Positions 15,188 to 24,351 of a stretch of DNA of 64,000 nt are shown here, in pieces. This DNA comes from Desulfotignum sp. (GTDB lineage Bacteria; Desulfobacterota; Desulfobacteria; Desulfobacterales; Desulfobacteraceae). A program made the translations under genes and the position numbers. Positions within the stretch are counted from its first letter, which is position 1. Each line of letters begins with the position of its first letter. Location: positions 1-64,000 of the forward strand of contig JAABSO010000002.1 of NCBI GenBank assembly GCA_011390335.1, written 5' to 3'. Below the pieces are notes generated by a model. It was not told the origin of the DNA. It worked only from the letters and a program-made list of their open reading frames with translations, and did no database searches.

Positions 15188-16717
15188 TTATTCCGGCTGG
15201 CTGCGTTTCCATGCAAAGGATTTTTCCACGGCCTTTTTCCAGCCGGCATACAGCCGGTTTCGCAAAGACGCTTCCATATCCGGCTCCCAGGTGGTGTGCA
15301 CCTGCCAGTTTTTCTTTAAAGATTGGGTGTCCGGCCAGAATCCCACTGCCAGGCCGGCGGCATAGGCTGCTCCTAATGCAGTGGTTTCCGTAATTTTGGG
15401 ACGGATGACCTTTGTGTCTAAAATATCTGCCTGGAACTGCATCAAGGTGTTGTTCTCCACCATGCCGCCGTCCACTTTGAGGGATGTAAGATTCAGATTT
15501 TTACCGATATCTTTGGAAATGGCCGCCACAATGTCTTTGGTCTGGAAGGCACAGGCTTCCAGAACCGCCCGGGCAATATGGCCTTTGTTGGCAAACTGGG
15601 TCAATCCGGCAATCACGCCTCTGGCATCCGACCGCCAGTATGGGGCAAAAAGCCCGGAAAATGCCGGCACACAATAGACATCCCCATTGTCTTTTACCGT
15701 ATTGGCCAGGGCTTCGATCTCCGGGGCTGTGGTGATCAGCCCGAGGTTGTCCCTCACCCACTGTACCAGGGCACCGGCATAGGCGATGGATCCTTCCAGC
15801 ACATACACGGGTTTGTGTCCATGGATCTGGTACCCTAAGGTGGTGAGCAGGCCATGGTCTGAGAATGTGATGGTACTGCCGGTGTTGAACAATAAAAAAC
15901 ACCCGGTGCCATAGGTGTTTTTGGCTTCTCCCGGCGCAAAGCAGGTGTGGCCGAACAGGGCAGCCTGTTGGTCACCCAGATCCCCCCCCACTGTCACCGC
16001 GTATTTCAAGGGACCGGCGGCATCGGTTTTGCCAAATGCTTCCGGATCTGAGGAGGGAACAATCCGGGGCAGACAGTGGGCGCTGATCCCCAAGGTATCA
16101 AGAATATCTTTGTCCCAGTCCAGGGTCGTAAGATTCATGAGCAGGGTTCTGGAAGCATTAGTCACATCAGTTACATGGTACCCTTTTCTTGGTCCCCCCG
16201 TTAAATTCCAGATCACCCAGGTATCCATGGTGCCGAACAGGGCATGGCCGTTTTCCATAGCCTGTTTTACGGCCGGTACATGATCCAGCAGCCATTTTAT
16301 TTTGGGACCGGAAAAATAAGTGGCTGTCGGAAGTCCGGTTTTCTGTCTGAAGCAGTCTTTGCCATAAACCGTATCCAGGTGACGGCAGATATCATCACTG
16401 CGGGCACACTGCCATACAATGGCATTGTACAAAGGTTTTCCGGTCCGTTTGTCCCAGGCCAGAACTGTTTCCCGCTGGTTGGTGATGCCGATGCTGCATA
16501 GGTCTTTGCCGGTAATACCCGTTTTTTCCATGGCCCTGGTGATGACCGTCCGGGTGTTGTTCCAGATCTGGGCAGGATCATGTTCCACCCATCCGGGTTG
16601 TTCACAGATCTGGTCATGTTCCAGTCTGCTTTCGGCGATGATGGTCCCGGTCTTATCAAAAATGATGAACCGGGTGCTGGTGGTACCCTGGTCAATGGAT
16701 CCAAGATAGGTTGTCAT
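15188..16717 (-). CDS. glpK: Glycerol kinase
   Basis: 509 residues from ATG 16715-16717, which follows AAGGAGGCATGTC. An upstream in-frame Met at 16750 is less likely. FGGY-family fold: the N-terminal phosphate motif is GSIDQGTTSTRFIIFD, with NQRET, YNAIVWQ and the ATP-site region YGTGCFLLFNTG. The C-terminal DGGMVENNTLMQFQADIL contains the FGGY signature region. It phosphorylates imported glycerol to glycerol-3-phosphate, the GlpA substrate and probable GlpR inducer. It is transcribed toward glpB and is outside the stretch bracketed by the two repeats. Confidence 0.96.
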   Translation of the reverse strand: MTTYLGSIDQGTTSTRFIIFDKTGTIIAESRLEHDQICEQPGWVEHDPAQIWNNTRTVITRAMEKTGITGKDLCSIGITNQRETVLAWDKRTGKPLYNAIVWQCARSDDICRHLDTVYGKDCFRQKTGLPTATYFSGPKIKWLLDHVPAVKQAMENGHALFGTMDTWVIWNLTGGPRKGYHVTDVTNASRTLLMNLTTLDWDKDILDTLGISAHCLPRIVPSSDPEAFGKTDAAGPLKYAVTVGGDLGDQQAALFGHTCFAPGEAKNTYGTGCFLLFNTGSTITFSDHGLLTTLGYQIHGHKPVYVLEGSIAYAGALVQWVRDNLGLITTAPEIEALANTVKDNGDVYCVPAFSGLFAPYWRSDARGVIAGLTQFANKGHIARAVLEACAFQTKDIVAAISKDIGKNLNLTSLKVDGGMVENNTLMQFQADILDTKVIRPKITETTALGAAYAAGLAVGFWPDTQSLKKNWQVHTTWEPDMEASLRNRLYAGWKKAVEKSFAWKRSQPE

Positions 16718-16871
16718 GACATGCCTCCTTATAGAATAAATGGATGTCATTTTTGTTTTTTTTCTTTTTGCGCACTGCCATGGCTGTGGATTCTATAATC
16801 TGGTTTTTGGTTGTGCAAGGAAAATGTTTTTCCTGAGGCGGGGTTGAGCGATTTGTAAATGCTGTGGTATG

Positions 16872-18620
16872 CTACGACATGCATACCCGGCAGGTGCGGC
16901 AATCGATCATGGGGCAGGAAGCTGACTGTTTTTCCTGCTGTGCCCTGCGCCATTCTTTTACAAGAAACCTCAAGGATATGTGCTGGTCCAGGATATGCCA
17001 GGGCAAAGAAGGGGCAGGGGTATCACTGTCGCCGCATTCTGTCACACCGGGAATCTGCTTTTGGGTGTACACCACCTGGTGCACATATGCCAGGTGTTCT
17101 TTAAGCGCCCGTGCCCATCCATACCGGCATGCTGCTTCCAGAACATCTGCTGTGTGCCGGTCTCCTAAAGAGAGCAGGGCATTGATTTTCGCACTTTTCA
17201 CAGATGCGATGTTCACCGTGACATTGGGGATTTTTTTAAGGCCCTGCCGGATGATGCCGGCCCTGTGTTTGAGGGTGGCAGCATCTGCCATGGCAGCCCA
17301 TTGAAACGGGGTGCCGGGTTTGGGAATAAAGGGATTGATACTCAAGGTGATGGCGCCCATGCGCCCTTTTTTTTGGGAAACAATCAGAAACCGTTCCTTG
17401 ATCTTTTGGGTCAACCTGACAATGGCTTCAATGTCTTCATCGGTTTCAAAGGGCAGGCCGATCATGAAATAAAGTTTCAGGTTCAAGATTTTTTTTTCCA
17501 CCAGTTTTTCAACAGCTGCAAGGATATCCTGTCGGGACATCTTTTTATTAATGATATGCCGCATGCGCTCAGATCCGGCCTCGGGTGCAATGGTGGCGGT
17601 TTTTACCCGGGAGGCGGCCAGCAGGTCGATCATCTGGTCATCCAGTTTGTCTGCCCGCAAAGAGGAAAAGGAAAGAAAGGACCCGTTTTTGGTGCCGTGG
17701 CTGCAGATGGCGGCAATGTCCGGGTGGTCCAGAATGGCTGACCCCACCAGCCCGATTTTATCAGTTTTGCCCAGCGCCTTGTCCATGGCCGTAAAGATGG
17801 TGTTTTTGGGATAGATCCGGGGGGGGCGGTAAATAAAGCCGGCAGTGCAGAACCGGCAGCCATGGGGACAGCCTTTGAGAATTTCCACCAGAAATTTGTC
17901 TTTAAAGGCAGTGCCGGCTGTCAATACACAGGTATGGGTCTGGACAGCATCCAGGTTTTTCAGCAGCTGGACCTGGATTTTTGTAGAAGAGCCCTCTGTT
18001 TGGATACCGGTGCGGACCTGTTCAGAAGGGATTGCATATAAAAAAGGCGTATGAAGTGCCGGTACATAGGCACCGGGCAGGTGTTGTTCCAGACAGTTGA
18101 GCAGATCGGTCCGGCTTTTGTGGACATGAAAGACAGAAAAAAAGCCGGGCACCAGGCATTCCGCTTCCCCCAGCAAAAACAGATCCATGAATGGCGCAAT
18201 GGGTTCCGGGTTGATAAAGCAGGCTACCCCCCCTGCAGCCACCAGGGGATGGGTGTGATTGCGGTCATATGACCGCAGGGGGATGCCTGCATCCAAAAGC
18301 AGTTGTACCAGATGCACAAAATCGTTTTCAAATGAGATGGAAAACAAAATGATGTCAAATCGGTCAAGGGACAAACCGGTTTCACAGCTTTTTGCAGGCA
18401 TTTTGGCCTGTCCCGGTGCGGGCAGGAACACCCGTTCACAGGCCACTGTTTCCTGCTGGTTGGCCAGCTGGTACACCCGTTGAAATCCCAGGTTTGACAT
18501 GCCGGTCCTGTATGTGTTGGGATAGACCAGGGCCACCCGGGTCAATCCTTTTTCCAGCTTGCAGATGGCCCCCTGTTCCAGGGAGGTGTCATCCCGGACC
18601 GGCTTGCGCCGCTTTTTCAC
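16872..18620 (-). CDS. B12-binding radical SAM protein, cotranscribed with ftsZ
   Basis: 582 residues. The N-terminal part (about 20-200) resembles a cobalamin-binding fold. The radical SAM core (about 250-480) has the [4Fe-4S] motif CPHGCRFC and downstream GLVGSAI, APEAGSERMR and FMIGLPFETDEDIEAIV strings. The C-terminus is Cys-rich (CRTCRVC) and may hold a second cluster. The GTG start at 18618-18620 is 3 bases after the ftsZ stop, so it is the last gene of the dcw operon. It resembles the uncharacterised radical SAM family often annotated TIGR03960. Substrate is unknown; tRNA, peptidoglycan or lipid modification cannot be distinguished. Confidence 0.85.
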   Translation of the reverse strand: MKKRRKPVRDDTSLEQGAICKLEKGLTRVALVYPNTYRTGMSNLGFQRVYQLANQQETVACERVFLPAPGQAKMPAKSCETGLSLDRFDIILFSISFENDFVHLVQLLLDAGIPLRSYDRNHTHPLVAAGGVACFINPEPIAPFMDLFLLGEAECLVPGFFSVFHVHKSRTDLLNCLEQHLPGAYVPALHTPFLYAIPSEQVRTGIQTEGSSTKIQVQLLKNLDAVQTHTCVLTAGTAFKDKFLVEILKGCPHGCRFCTAGFIYRPPRIYPKNTIFTAMDKALGKTDKIGLVGSAILDHPDIAAICSHGTKNGSFLSFSSLRADKLDDQMIDLLAASRVKTATIAPEAGSERMRHIINKKMSRQDILAAVEKLVEKKILNLKLYFMIGLPFETDEDIEAIVRLTQKIKERFLIVSQKKGRMGAITLSINPFIPKPGTPFQWAAMADAATLKHRAGIIRQGLKKIPNVTVNIASVKSAKINALLSLGDRHTADVLEAACRYGWARALKEHLAYVHQVVYTQKQIPGVTECGDSDTPAPSLPWHILDQHISLRFLVKEWRRAQQEKQSASCPMIDCRTCRVCMS

Positions 18621-18623
18621 GGA

Positions 18624-19922
18624 TCAGTCAGCTTTTCTTCTCAAAAAGGTCGGCACCTCCAGATCATCCTTGTCAAAAGCAGTATTGCTGTATGGCTGGG
18701 TTATGTCTTCTCCCCCCACCACCCGTTTGCGGGTGACACGGATCGGTTCCTCAAATTCATTCCAGTTGGCCAGTTCCTCTTGGGTGGGGTTTCGCACCTG
18801 TCCCCTGGCAATGGAACCATCTGCCCAGGCCTGGTTCACCGCCCGGGTCTGGACAGCTGCCTGGCCGCCATGGGCCTGGTGATAAACCGGCTGGGATTCA
18901 TATGCATGGACCGGTGTCTGGGTCGGGGGCGCAAATCTGTGCATGTTTTCGGCCAGCTTGGGTTCATCCGTGCCGATACCTGTGGCAATAACTGTAATGC
19001 GGATTTCATCTCCCATGGTTTCGTCAAAGGTCTGTCCCCAGATGATTTCAGCATCATCGCCCACTTCCTGGTAAATCCGGTCTGATGCCTCGGTCATTTC
19101 ATCCAAAGTCAGATCTGAGGAAGAGGTTATGTTCATGAGCACTCCTTTAGCCCCTGAAATGGAGATGTCTTCCAGCAGGGGATGGGAAATGGCTTTTTCA
19201 GCAGCTTCGGTGGCCCGGTTTTCTCCGGATGCGATGCCGATGCCCATGAGGGCCTTGCCAGCCTTCTGCATGGTGGTTTTTACATCGGCAAAATCCAGGT
19301 TGACATGGCCGGGCATCATGATCAGATCGGTGATGCCTTTAACGGAATGGTGAAGGATCTCATCCGCCTTGATGAACATATCTACCATTCTTGCCCCTTT
19401 GGGAGCAATTCCCCGGAGCCGGTCATTGGGTATGGTGATAACCGTATCAGTAATTCCATGGAGTTTCTCAAGTCCTTCTAAGGCCTGACGCTCCCGTTTT
19501 TTGCCTTCAAAGGAAAACGGTTTGGATGCCACTGCCACCGTAAGCACCCCGAGGTCCTTGCAGATTTCAGCAATAACCGGGGCTGCACCTGTGCCGGTAC
19601 CGCCGCCGAATCCTGCTGTAATAAAGACCATGTGGCTGCCCTCTAAGGCCTCTCTGATCTCATCCATGCTTTCCAGGGCCGCTTCTCTGCCGATACCGGG
19701 ATCAGCCCCTGCCCCTAAGCCTTCAGTGAGGGATTTTCCCAGCTGGATTTTGATTTCTGCATGGGATGTTTCCAGAGCCTGGGCGTCGGTGTTGGCCGCA
19801 ATAAATTTGACCCCCTGGAGTTTTGCATTGATCATGTTGTTGACTGCATTGCCGCCGGCACCGCCTACACCGATAACCTTGATTTTTGCTGACCCGTTGC
19901 TTTCTACATAAGAAAAATTCAT
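18624..19922 (-). CDS. ftsZ: Cell division protein FtsZ
   Basis: 432 residues from ATG 19920-19922. A GTG at 19926-19928 falls inside the AGGGAGG ribosome site, which decides for the ATG. The tubulin-like GTPase domain has IGVGGAGGNAVN and the T4 signature GGGTGTGAAP, with T7-loop residues NLDFADV. A variable linker (about 325-415) leads to the conserved C-terminal peptide DDLEVPTFLRRKAD that binds FtsA. It polymerises into the Z ring. It is 18 bases downstream of ftsA. Confidence 0.98.
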   Translation of the reverse strand: MNFSYVESNGSAKIKVIGVGGAGGNAVNNMINAKLQGVKFIAANTDAQALETSHAEIKIQLGKSLTEGLGAGADPGIGREAALESMDEIREALEGSHMVFITAGFGGGTGTGAAPVIAEICKDLGVLTVAVASKPFSFEGKKRERQALEGLEKLHGITDTVITIPNDRLRGIAPKGARMVDMFIKADEILHHSVKGITDLIMMPGHVNLDFADVKTTMQKAGKALMGIGIASGENRATEAAEKAISHPLLEDISISGAKGVLMNITSSSDLTLDEMTEASDRIYQEVGDDAEIIWGQTFDETMGDEIRITVIATGIGTDEPKLAENMHRFAPPTQTPVHAYESQPVYHQAHGGQAAVQTRAVNQAWADGSIARGQVRNPTQEELANWNEFEEPIRVTRKRVVGGEDITQPYSNTAFDKDDLEVPTFLRRKAD

Positions 19923-19940
19923 TTCCACCTCCCTGTTTGT

Positions 19941-21173
19941 TTATATGATGTCCTTAAACCATTGTTTCATTCGTTTTAATATGGGGCCCAGCCCGGAGGC
20001 CGGTGTTTCTGTAATGGGCAGTTTGCAGGTGGCATTGCTGCCGAAAATAACCAGGCCTACGCCGGTGGCATAGGCAGGATTTTTTACAATATCTTTTAAA
20101 CCGCCGATTTTGTCAGGTTCCCCGATTCTGATGGGAACATTGAAGACCGATTCCGCAATTTCCGTAATGCCGTCCATGACCACACTGCCGCCGGTGAGAA
20201 CAAATCCGGCGGGAAAAGCGTTTTCCAGGCCGTTTGAAAAAAGTTCTTTTTTCAGAAGAGAAAATATTTCCTCCACCCGGGGTTCCAGAATTTCCGCCAG
20301 AATTGCCTTTGACAGTTTTTTGGGTGCCCTGCCCCCCACGGCCGGCACTTCAATGGTGGCACCGTTGCGTACATGCTCCGGCATACAGGTGCCGTGGTCT
20401 ATTTTGATTTTTTCCGCTTCAGGCAGTGGTGTCCGCAGGCCGATGGAGATGTCATTGGTCAGGTTGTGCCCCCCCACGGTCAATTCATAAATAAATTTTA
20501 CATTGTTGTCCCTGAAAAGGGCCAGATCGGTTGTACCGCCGCCCATATCAGCCACCACACACCCCAGTTCCTTTTCTTCTGCACTGAGGACAGCCTGGCC
20601 GGATGCCAGGGATTCCAGGACAATGTCACATACCTCCAGACCGGCTTTGTTGCAGCATTTGACAATGTTTCTGGCAGATGATACAGCGCCTGTGACAATA
20701 TGGATTTTGGCCTCCAGCCGGATGGCGGTCATGCCCACAGGATTCTGTATGGATGCCATGTCATCAACGATAAATTCCTGGGGAATGACATGCAGAATTT
20801 CTCTGTCCGTGGGAATGGCAACCGCTTTGGCCGCATCAATCACCCTGTCCACATCATTCTGGGTAATTTCTCGGCCTTTGATGGCTATAATACCATGGCT
20901 GTTGAATCCCTTGACATGGTTGCCGGCAATACCCACATATACCGAGGAGATGTCACAGCCCGCCATAAGTTCGGCTTCCTGGACCGCTTTTTTTATGGAG
21001 TCCACGGTGGATTCGATATTGACCACAGATCCTTTGCGCAACCCTGTGGAGGGATGGGAGCCCACACCGATGACATTGATCTCGTCATCCAGCATTTCCC
21101 CCACAACTGCGCAGATTTTGGTGGTCCCGATATCCAGGCCCACAATAATTTTTTCATTTACCTGCAAAATCAA
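19941..21173 (-). CDS. ftsA: Cell division protein FtsA
   Basis: 410 residues. Actin-like ATPase with the phosphate-1 motif VGLDIGTTKICAVVGE, the SHS2/1C domain (about 85-165), phosphate-2 ADMGGGTTDLALF and adenosine motif VLTGGSVVMDG. The C-terminal amphipathic membrane helix is basic and aromatic (ILKRMKQWFKDII), anchoring FtsZ to the membrane. The start is a TTG overlapping the ftsQ stop; a second in-frame TTG at 21165-21167 has better spacing to GGGGG and is an alternative. Confidence 0.96.
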   Translation of the reverse strand: MILQVNEKIIVGLDIGTTKICAVVGEMLDDEINVIGVGSHPSTGLRKGSVVNIESTVDSIKKAVQEAELMAGCDISSVYVGIAGNHVKGFNSHGIIAIKGREITQNDVDRVIDAAKAVAIPTDREILHVIPQEFIVDDMASIQNPVGMTAIRLEAKIHIVTGAVSSARNIVKCCNKAGLEVCDIVLESLASGQAVLSAEEKELGCVVADMGGGTTDLALFRDNNVKFIYELTVGGHNLTNDISIGLRTPLPEAEKIKIDHGTCMPEHVRNGATIEVPAVGGRAPKKLSKAILAEILEPRVEEIFSLLKKELFSNGLENAFPAGFVLTGGSVVMDGITEIAESVFNVPIRIGEPDKIGGLKDIVKNPAYATGVGLVIFGSNATCKLPITETPASGLGPILKRMKQWFKDII

Positions 21174-22042
21174 ACCCCCTTTTCTAAGTTGCTGGGCAGG
21201 GTATCCATGTCTGCTGTTTTGACAAAGACCGTATCAATATCAAAAAGGTCCATGGTACAGATGGTTTTTTCGGGTATATTGGCGGTGATGTACCGGCTGA
21301 TTTTCCGGGCCTTGATCAGTTTTTTCTGGTAATCATCAAATCCCAGATGTAGCGGTATGAGGCTGTTTTCAGTCATGGGAACCTGGTTGAAAACATCCGG
21401 CACCTCAATGGTGATACCTGTGTGTTCATCCCCTTTAATGGAAACGATGGTATGGGGGATCTGTTTGTGGAGAAGGTCCAGAATGGAGTTGAACAAAGGG
21501 CCCTGAAACAGATACCGGTCTTCTGCCAGGGTAAGATCCACTCCTGTGATCACCGGCAGATGCAAAGCATTGTCTTGATCCGGGTCATACTCCTTAAAGG
21601 GTTTTCCCTGGGTGTTGATGAGAATATCTGACAGGTTTTCAATAGATACAATCGCCAGGGGTTCTTCTTCAACAATGGATACATTCAGGGTAAAAAACAG
21701 GGACCTGCGAACAGCAGCTGCCGCAATCCAGGGATGGGCTGCAATTTTCTTTTCCATGGCAAACAGGTTCACCCCGAAGAAATTGGATGGCGCCTCAAGG
21801 CCGGCAAGGGCCAGTATTTCGTCTTTTGGCACCCGGTTTTCCCCGGATACGGCAACCTTTTTTATGGTAAAAAAAGGACTTTGCACCACCACATCATGGG
21901 CAAAAACAGCGGCAATGCTCAACACACATACCAGGACAGGCAGGGCAGCTATTTTTAACAACTGCTGCCGGTTGGTTCTATGCATGAATCCCGGGCTGTC
22001 AGATTTTTTTTTGTAGCGGTTCTGTTTGACTTTTTCATTCAT
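21170..22042 (-). CDS. ftsQ: Cell division protein FtsQ/DivIB
   Basis: 290 residues. A short basic cytoplasmic tail, one membrane helix (about 31-52), a POTRA domain (about 56-125, FTIKKVAVSGENRVPKDEIL) and the beta domain follow, matching FtsQ order and size. It links early and late divisome proteins through FtsL and FtsB partners in the periplasm. Its ATG overlaps the murB stop by 4 bases and its stop overlaps ftsA. Confidence 0.9.
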   Translation of the reverse strand: MNEKVKQNRYKKKSDSPGFMHRTNRQQLLKIAALPVLVCVLSIAAVFAHDVVVQSPFFTIKKVAVSGENRVPKDEILALAGLEAPSNFFGVNLFAMEKKIAAHPWIAAAAVRRSLFFTLNVSIVEEEPLAIVSIENLSDILINTQGKPFKEYDPDQDNALHLPVITGVDLTLAEDRYLFQGPLFNSILDLLHKQIPHTIVSIKGDEHTGITIEVPDVFNQVPMTENSLIPLHLGFDDYQKKLIKARKISRYITANIPEKTICTMDLFDIDTVFVKTADMDTLPSNLEKGV

Positions 22043-22974
22043 TTTTTTTCTCCCCTGTTTCCTGTCACCTTTACTTCTGTTTCAAGCATGATGCCATAGC
22101 GGTCAAACACAGTCTTTTGAATCCGTTTTTTAAGGGCAATGATCTCCTGGCAGGTGGCGCTGCCGCAATTGACAATATAATTGGCATGTAAATCAGACAC
22201 GCGTGCATCCCCGCAGAAGGCCCCTTTGAGTCCGGCATCCTGGATGAGTTTTCCTGCAGAAGATTTTGGGCCCGGGTTTTTAAAAAAACATCCGGCACTG
22301 GGCAGGTGCATGGGCTGGGTGTTTTGTTTGTGTTTCATATTGGCTGTAAAGGTCTTTTTGACCGTTTCCGGATCTCCGGGTGTCAGGGCAAGAACGGTTC
22401 CCAGTATCAGATGGTTGTTAAGTTCAAGACACCGGTAGGTGAATACAAGATCCTGTTTTGTTACGGTTTTTACAGCCAGGGTATCCAGGTTTAGAATATC
22501 CAGACAATGAACTTTTTTGCAGATACCCTGTGAGGCTGTGCCGGCATTCATCATCACCGCCCCCCCTATGGTGCCGGGAATCCCGGCACAAAATTCCAGG
22601 CCGGTCAGGCCGCAGGTTACCGTGTATCTGCACACCGCTGACAGGCGTTCGCCGGCATCTGCATACACAAGGATGGTGTCATCAGGTCCTTTTTTTTTAG
22701 ACCGGATTTCAGAGACAAGATGCGAAGTGACAACAACAAGGCCCCGGATACCCTTGTCTGATACCAGCAGATTGGAACCGCCCCCCACCACTGTTACCGG
22801 CACTGATGCATTTTTGGCTGCCGCCAGGATTGCCAGCAGTTCCTGCCGGTTTTTTGGCACAGCCAGCAGGTCTGCCGGGCCCCCGACCTTGAACCGGGTG
22901 TATTGTTTCATGGGCACATCTGCTGACACCTGAAACGCTTTTTTTATCTTTTCTATGCCGGATTGCAGATTCAT
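22039..22974 (-). CDS. murB: UDP-N-acetylenolpyruvoylglucosamine reductase
   Basis: 311 residues, type II-like length. The FAD domain has GGSNLLVSDKGIRGLVV, then GLEFCAGIPGTIGGAVMMNAG. The C-terminal domain has the catalytic Ser region PSAGCFFKNP and DAGLKG with VSDLHANYIVN. It reduces enolpyruvyl-UDP-GlcNAc to UDP-MurNAc with NADPH. It lies 6 bases after murC. Confidence 0.96.
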   Translation of the reverse strand: MNLQSGIEKIKKAFQVSADVPMKQYTRFKVGGPADLLAVPKNRQELLAILAAAKNASVPVTVVGGGSNLLVSDKGIRGLVVVTSHLVSEIRSKKKGPDDTILVYADAGERLSAVCRYTVTCGLTGLEFCAGIPGTIGGAVMMNAGTASQGICKKVHCLDILNLDTLAVKTVTKQDLVFTYRCLELNNHLILGTVLALTPGDPETVKKTFTANMKHKQNTQPMHLPSAGCFFKNPGPKSSAGKLIQDAGLKGAFCGDARVSDLHANYIVNCGSATCQEIIALKKRIQKTVFDRYGIMLETEVKVTGNRGEKK

Positions 22975-22980
22975 GTGATC

Positions 22981-24348
22981 CTATAAAATCTCCACCAGTT
23001 TTTCGCCCAGGGTGTAAATGTCACCGGCGCCCAGAGTGAGGACCACGTCATTGGGTTTGCATTTATGGGTGGCCATGGACAGGGCCTGGGTAAAATCCGG
23101 GGCATAAGATACATTCTTGTGTCCATGATCCTGGATACCCTGGCAGAGATTTTTAGAGGAAATCCCGTCAATGGGGGTCTCACTGGCTGCATAAATTGGT
23201 ACCAGGATCAGGATGTCTGACTGGTAAAAAGCACGGACAAATTCGTTGAACAATGCCCGGGTCCGGGTATATCTGTGGGGCTGGAATATGACCACCAGGC
23301 GTTTGTCCGGATAGCTTTCCCGCACCGCCTCGAGGGTGGCTACAATTTCGGTGGGATGGTGGCCGTAATCATCCATCACCATTATCCCCTTTTTTTCTCC
23401 TTTGATTTCCAGACGGCGCTTCACCCCTTTTATCTGTTCTAATGCCTGTTTGATAATATCAAAGCCGATTTTCAACTCCAGGGCAGTGGCGATCCCTGCC
23501 AGGGCATTTAAAATATTGTGCTGGCCGGCAATGTTGAGAACAATTTCCCCGAGATCCCGGGTATGCTGGCAGACCATGAAATGGCTTTTGCCATTTATGA
23601 AGCGGATATCTTTGGCCCGCAGATCTGCCTGGGCTGCCATGCCAAAAGTGGTATGCCGCACAGTAACCCTTGGCAGAATATCCTGGATATGTTCATTGTC
23701 CAGACACAGGATGGCCAGCCCATAAAACGGCACCGAGTTGATGAACTGGACAAATTTGTCCTTGATATCTTCAATATCTTTGTAAAAATCCAGATGTTCC
23801 AGATCTATATTGGTTACCGCTGCAATGGCCGGGGAATATTTGAGAAATGAGCCATCGCTTTCATCTGCTTCTGCCACGATAAAGTCACCTTTTCCGTGAA
23901 GGGCGTTGGTGTCCAGGCCCATGAGCAGACCGCCGATCACCACTGTGGGATCCAGTCCTGCTGTGTTGAGAATTTGAGAAATCATGGCAGTGGTTGAGGT
24001 CTTGCCGTGGGCACCGGATACGGCAATGGCATATTTTATGCGCATGAGTTCGGCAAGCATTTCAGCCCTGGGGATGATGGGGATGGACAGTTCTCTGGCT
24101 TTTATCACCTCCGGGTTTTCCGGGGAGATGGCGGACGAGGTGACAATGACGTTTGCCCCTGCCACCTGTTTTTTGCTGTGGCCTTTAAAAATACTGGCCC
24201 CTTTGTCTGATAGGCGCTGTGTGATGGCAGACAGTTTCAGGTCAGACCCGGAAACGGTATATCCCAGGTTGATGAGCAGCTCTGCTATCCCGCTCATACC
24301 GATGCCGCCGATGCCGACAAAATGTATATGGTAGTCAGTCTGGTACAT
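22981..24348 (-). CDS. murC: UDP-N-acetylmuramate-L-alanine ligase
   Basis: 455 residues. The N-terminal UDP-binding GIGGIGMSGIAELL, the ATP loop GAHGKTSTTAMI, central EADESDGSF and C-terminal DDYGHHPTEI (ligand and ATP contacts) are all in place. It adds the first amino acid, L-Ala, to UDP-MurNAc in the cytoplasm. It is packed between murG and murB with 3- and 6-base gaps. Confidence 0.97.
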   Translation of the reverse strand: MYQTDYHIHFVGIGGIGMSGIAELLINLGYTVSGSDLKLSAITQRLSDKGASIFKGHSKKQVAGANVIVTSSAISPENPEVIKARELSIPIIPRAEMLAELMRIKYAIAVSGAHGKTSTTAMISQILNTAGLDPTVVIGGLLMGLDTNALHGKGDFIVAEADESDGSFLKYSPAIAAVTNIDLEHLDFYKDIEDIKDKFVQFINSVPFYGLAILCLDNEHIQDILPRVTVRHTTFGMAAQADLRAKDIRFINGKSHFMVCQHTRDLGEIVLNIAGQHNILNALAGIATALELKIGFDIIKQALEQIKGVKRRLEIKGEKKGIMVMDDYGHHPTEIVATLEAVRESYPDKRLVVIFQPHRYTRTRALFNEFVRAFYQSDILILVPIYAASETPIDGISSKNLCQGIQDHGHKNVSYAPDFTQALSMATHKCKPNDVVLTLGAGDIYTLGEKLVEIL

Positions 24349-24351
24349 GGG

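Noticed and set aside
16792..16818. glpK promoter TTGCAC/TATAGA on the minus strand
   Set aside because: The spacer is only 15 bases, outside the usual 16-18, so I do not list it as a supported promoter.
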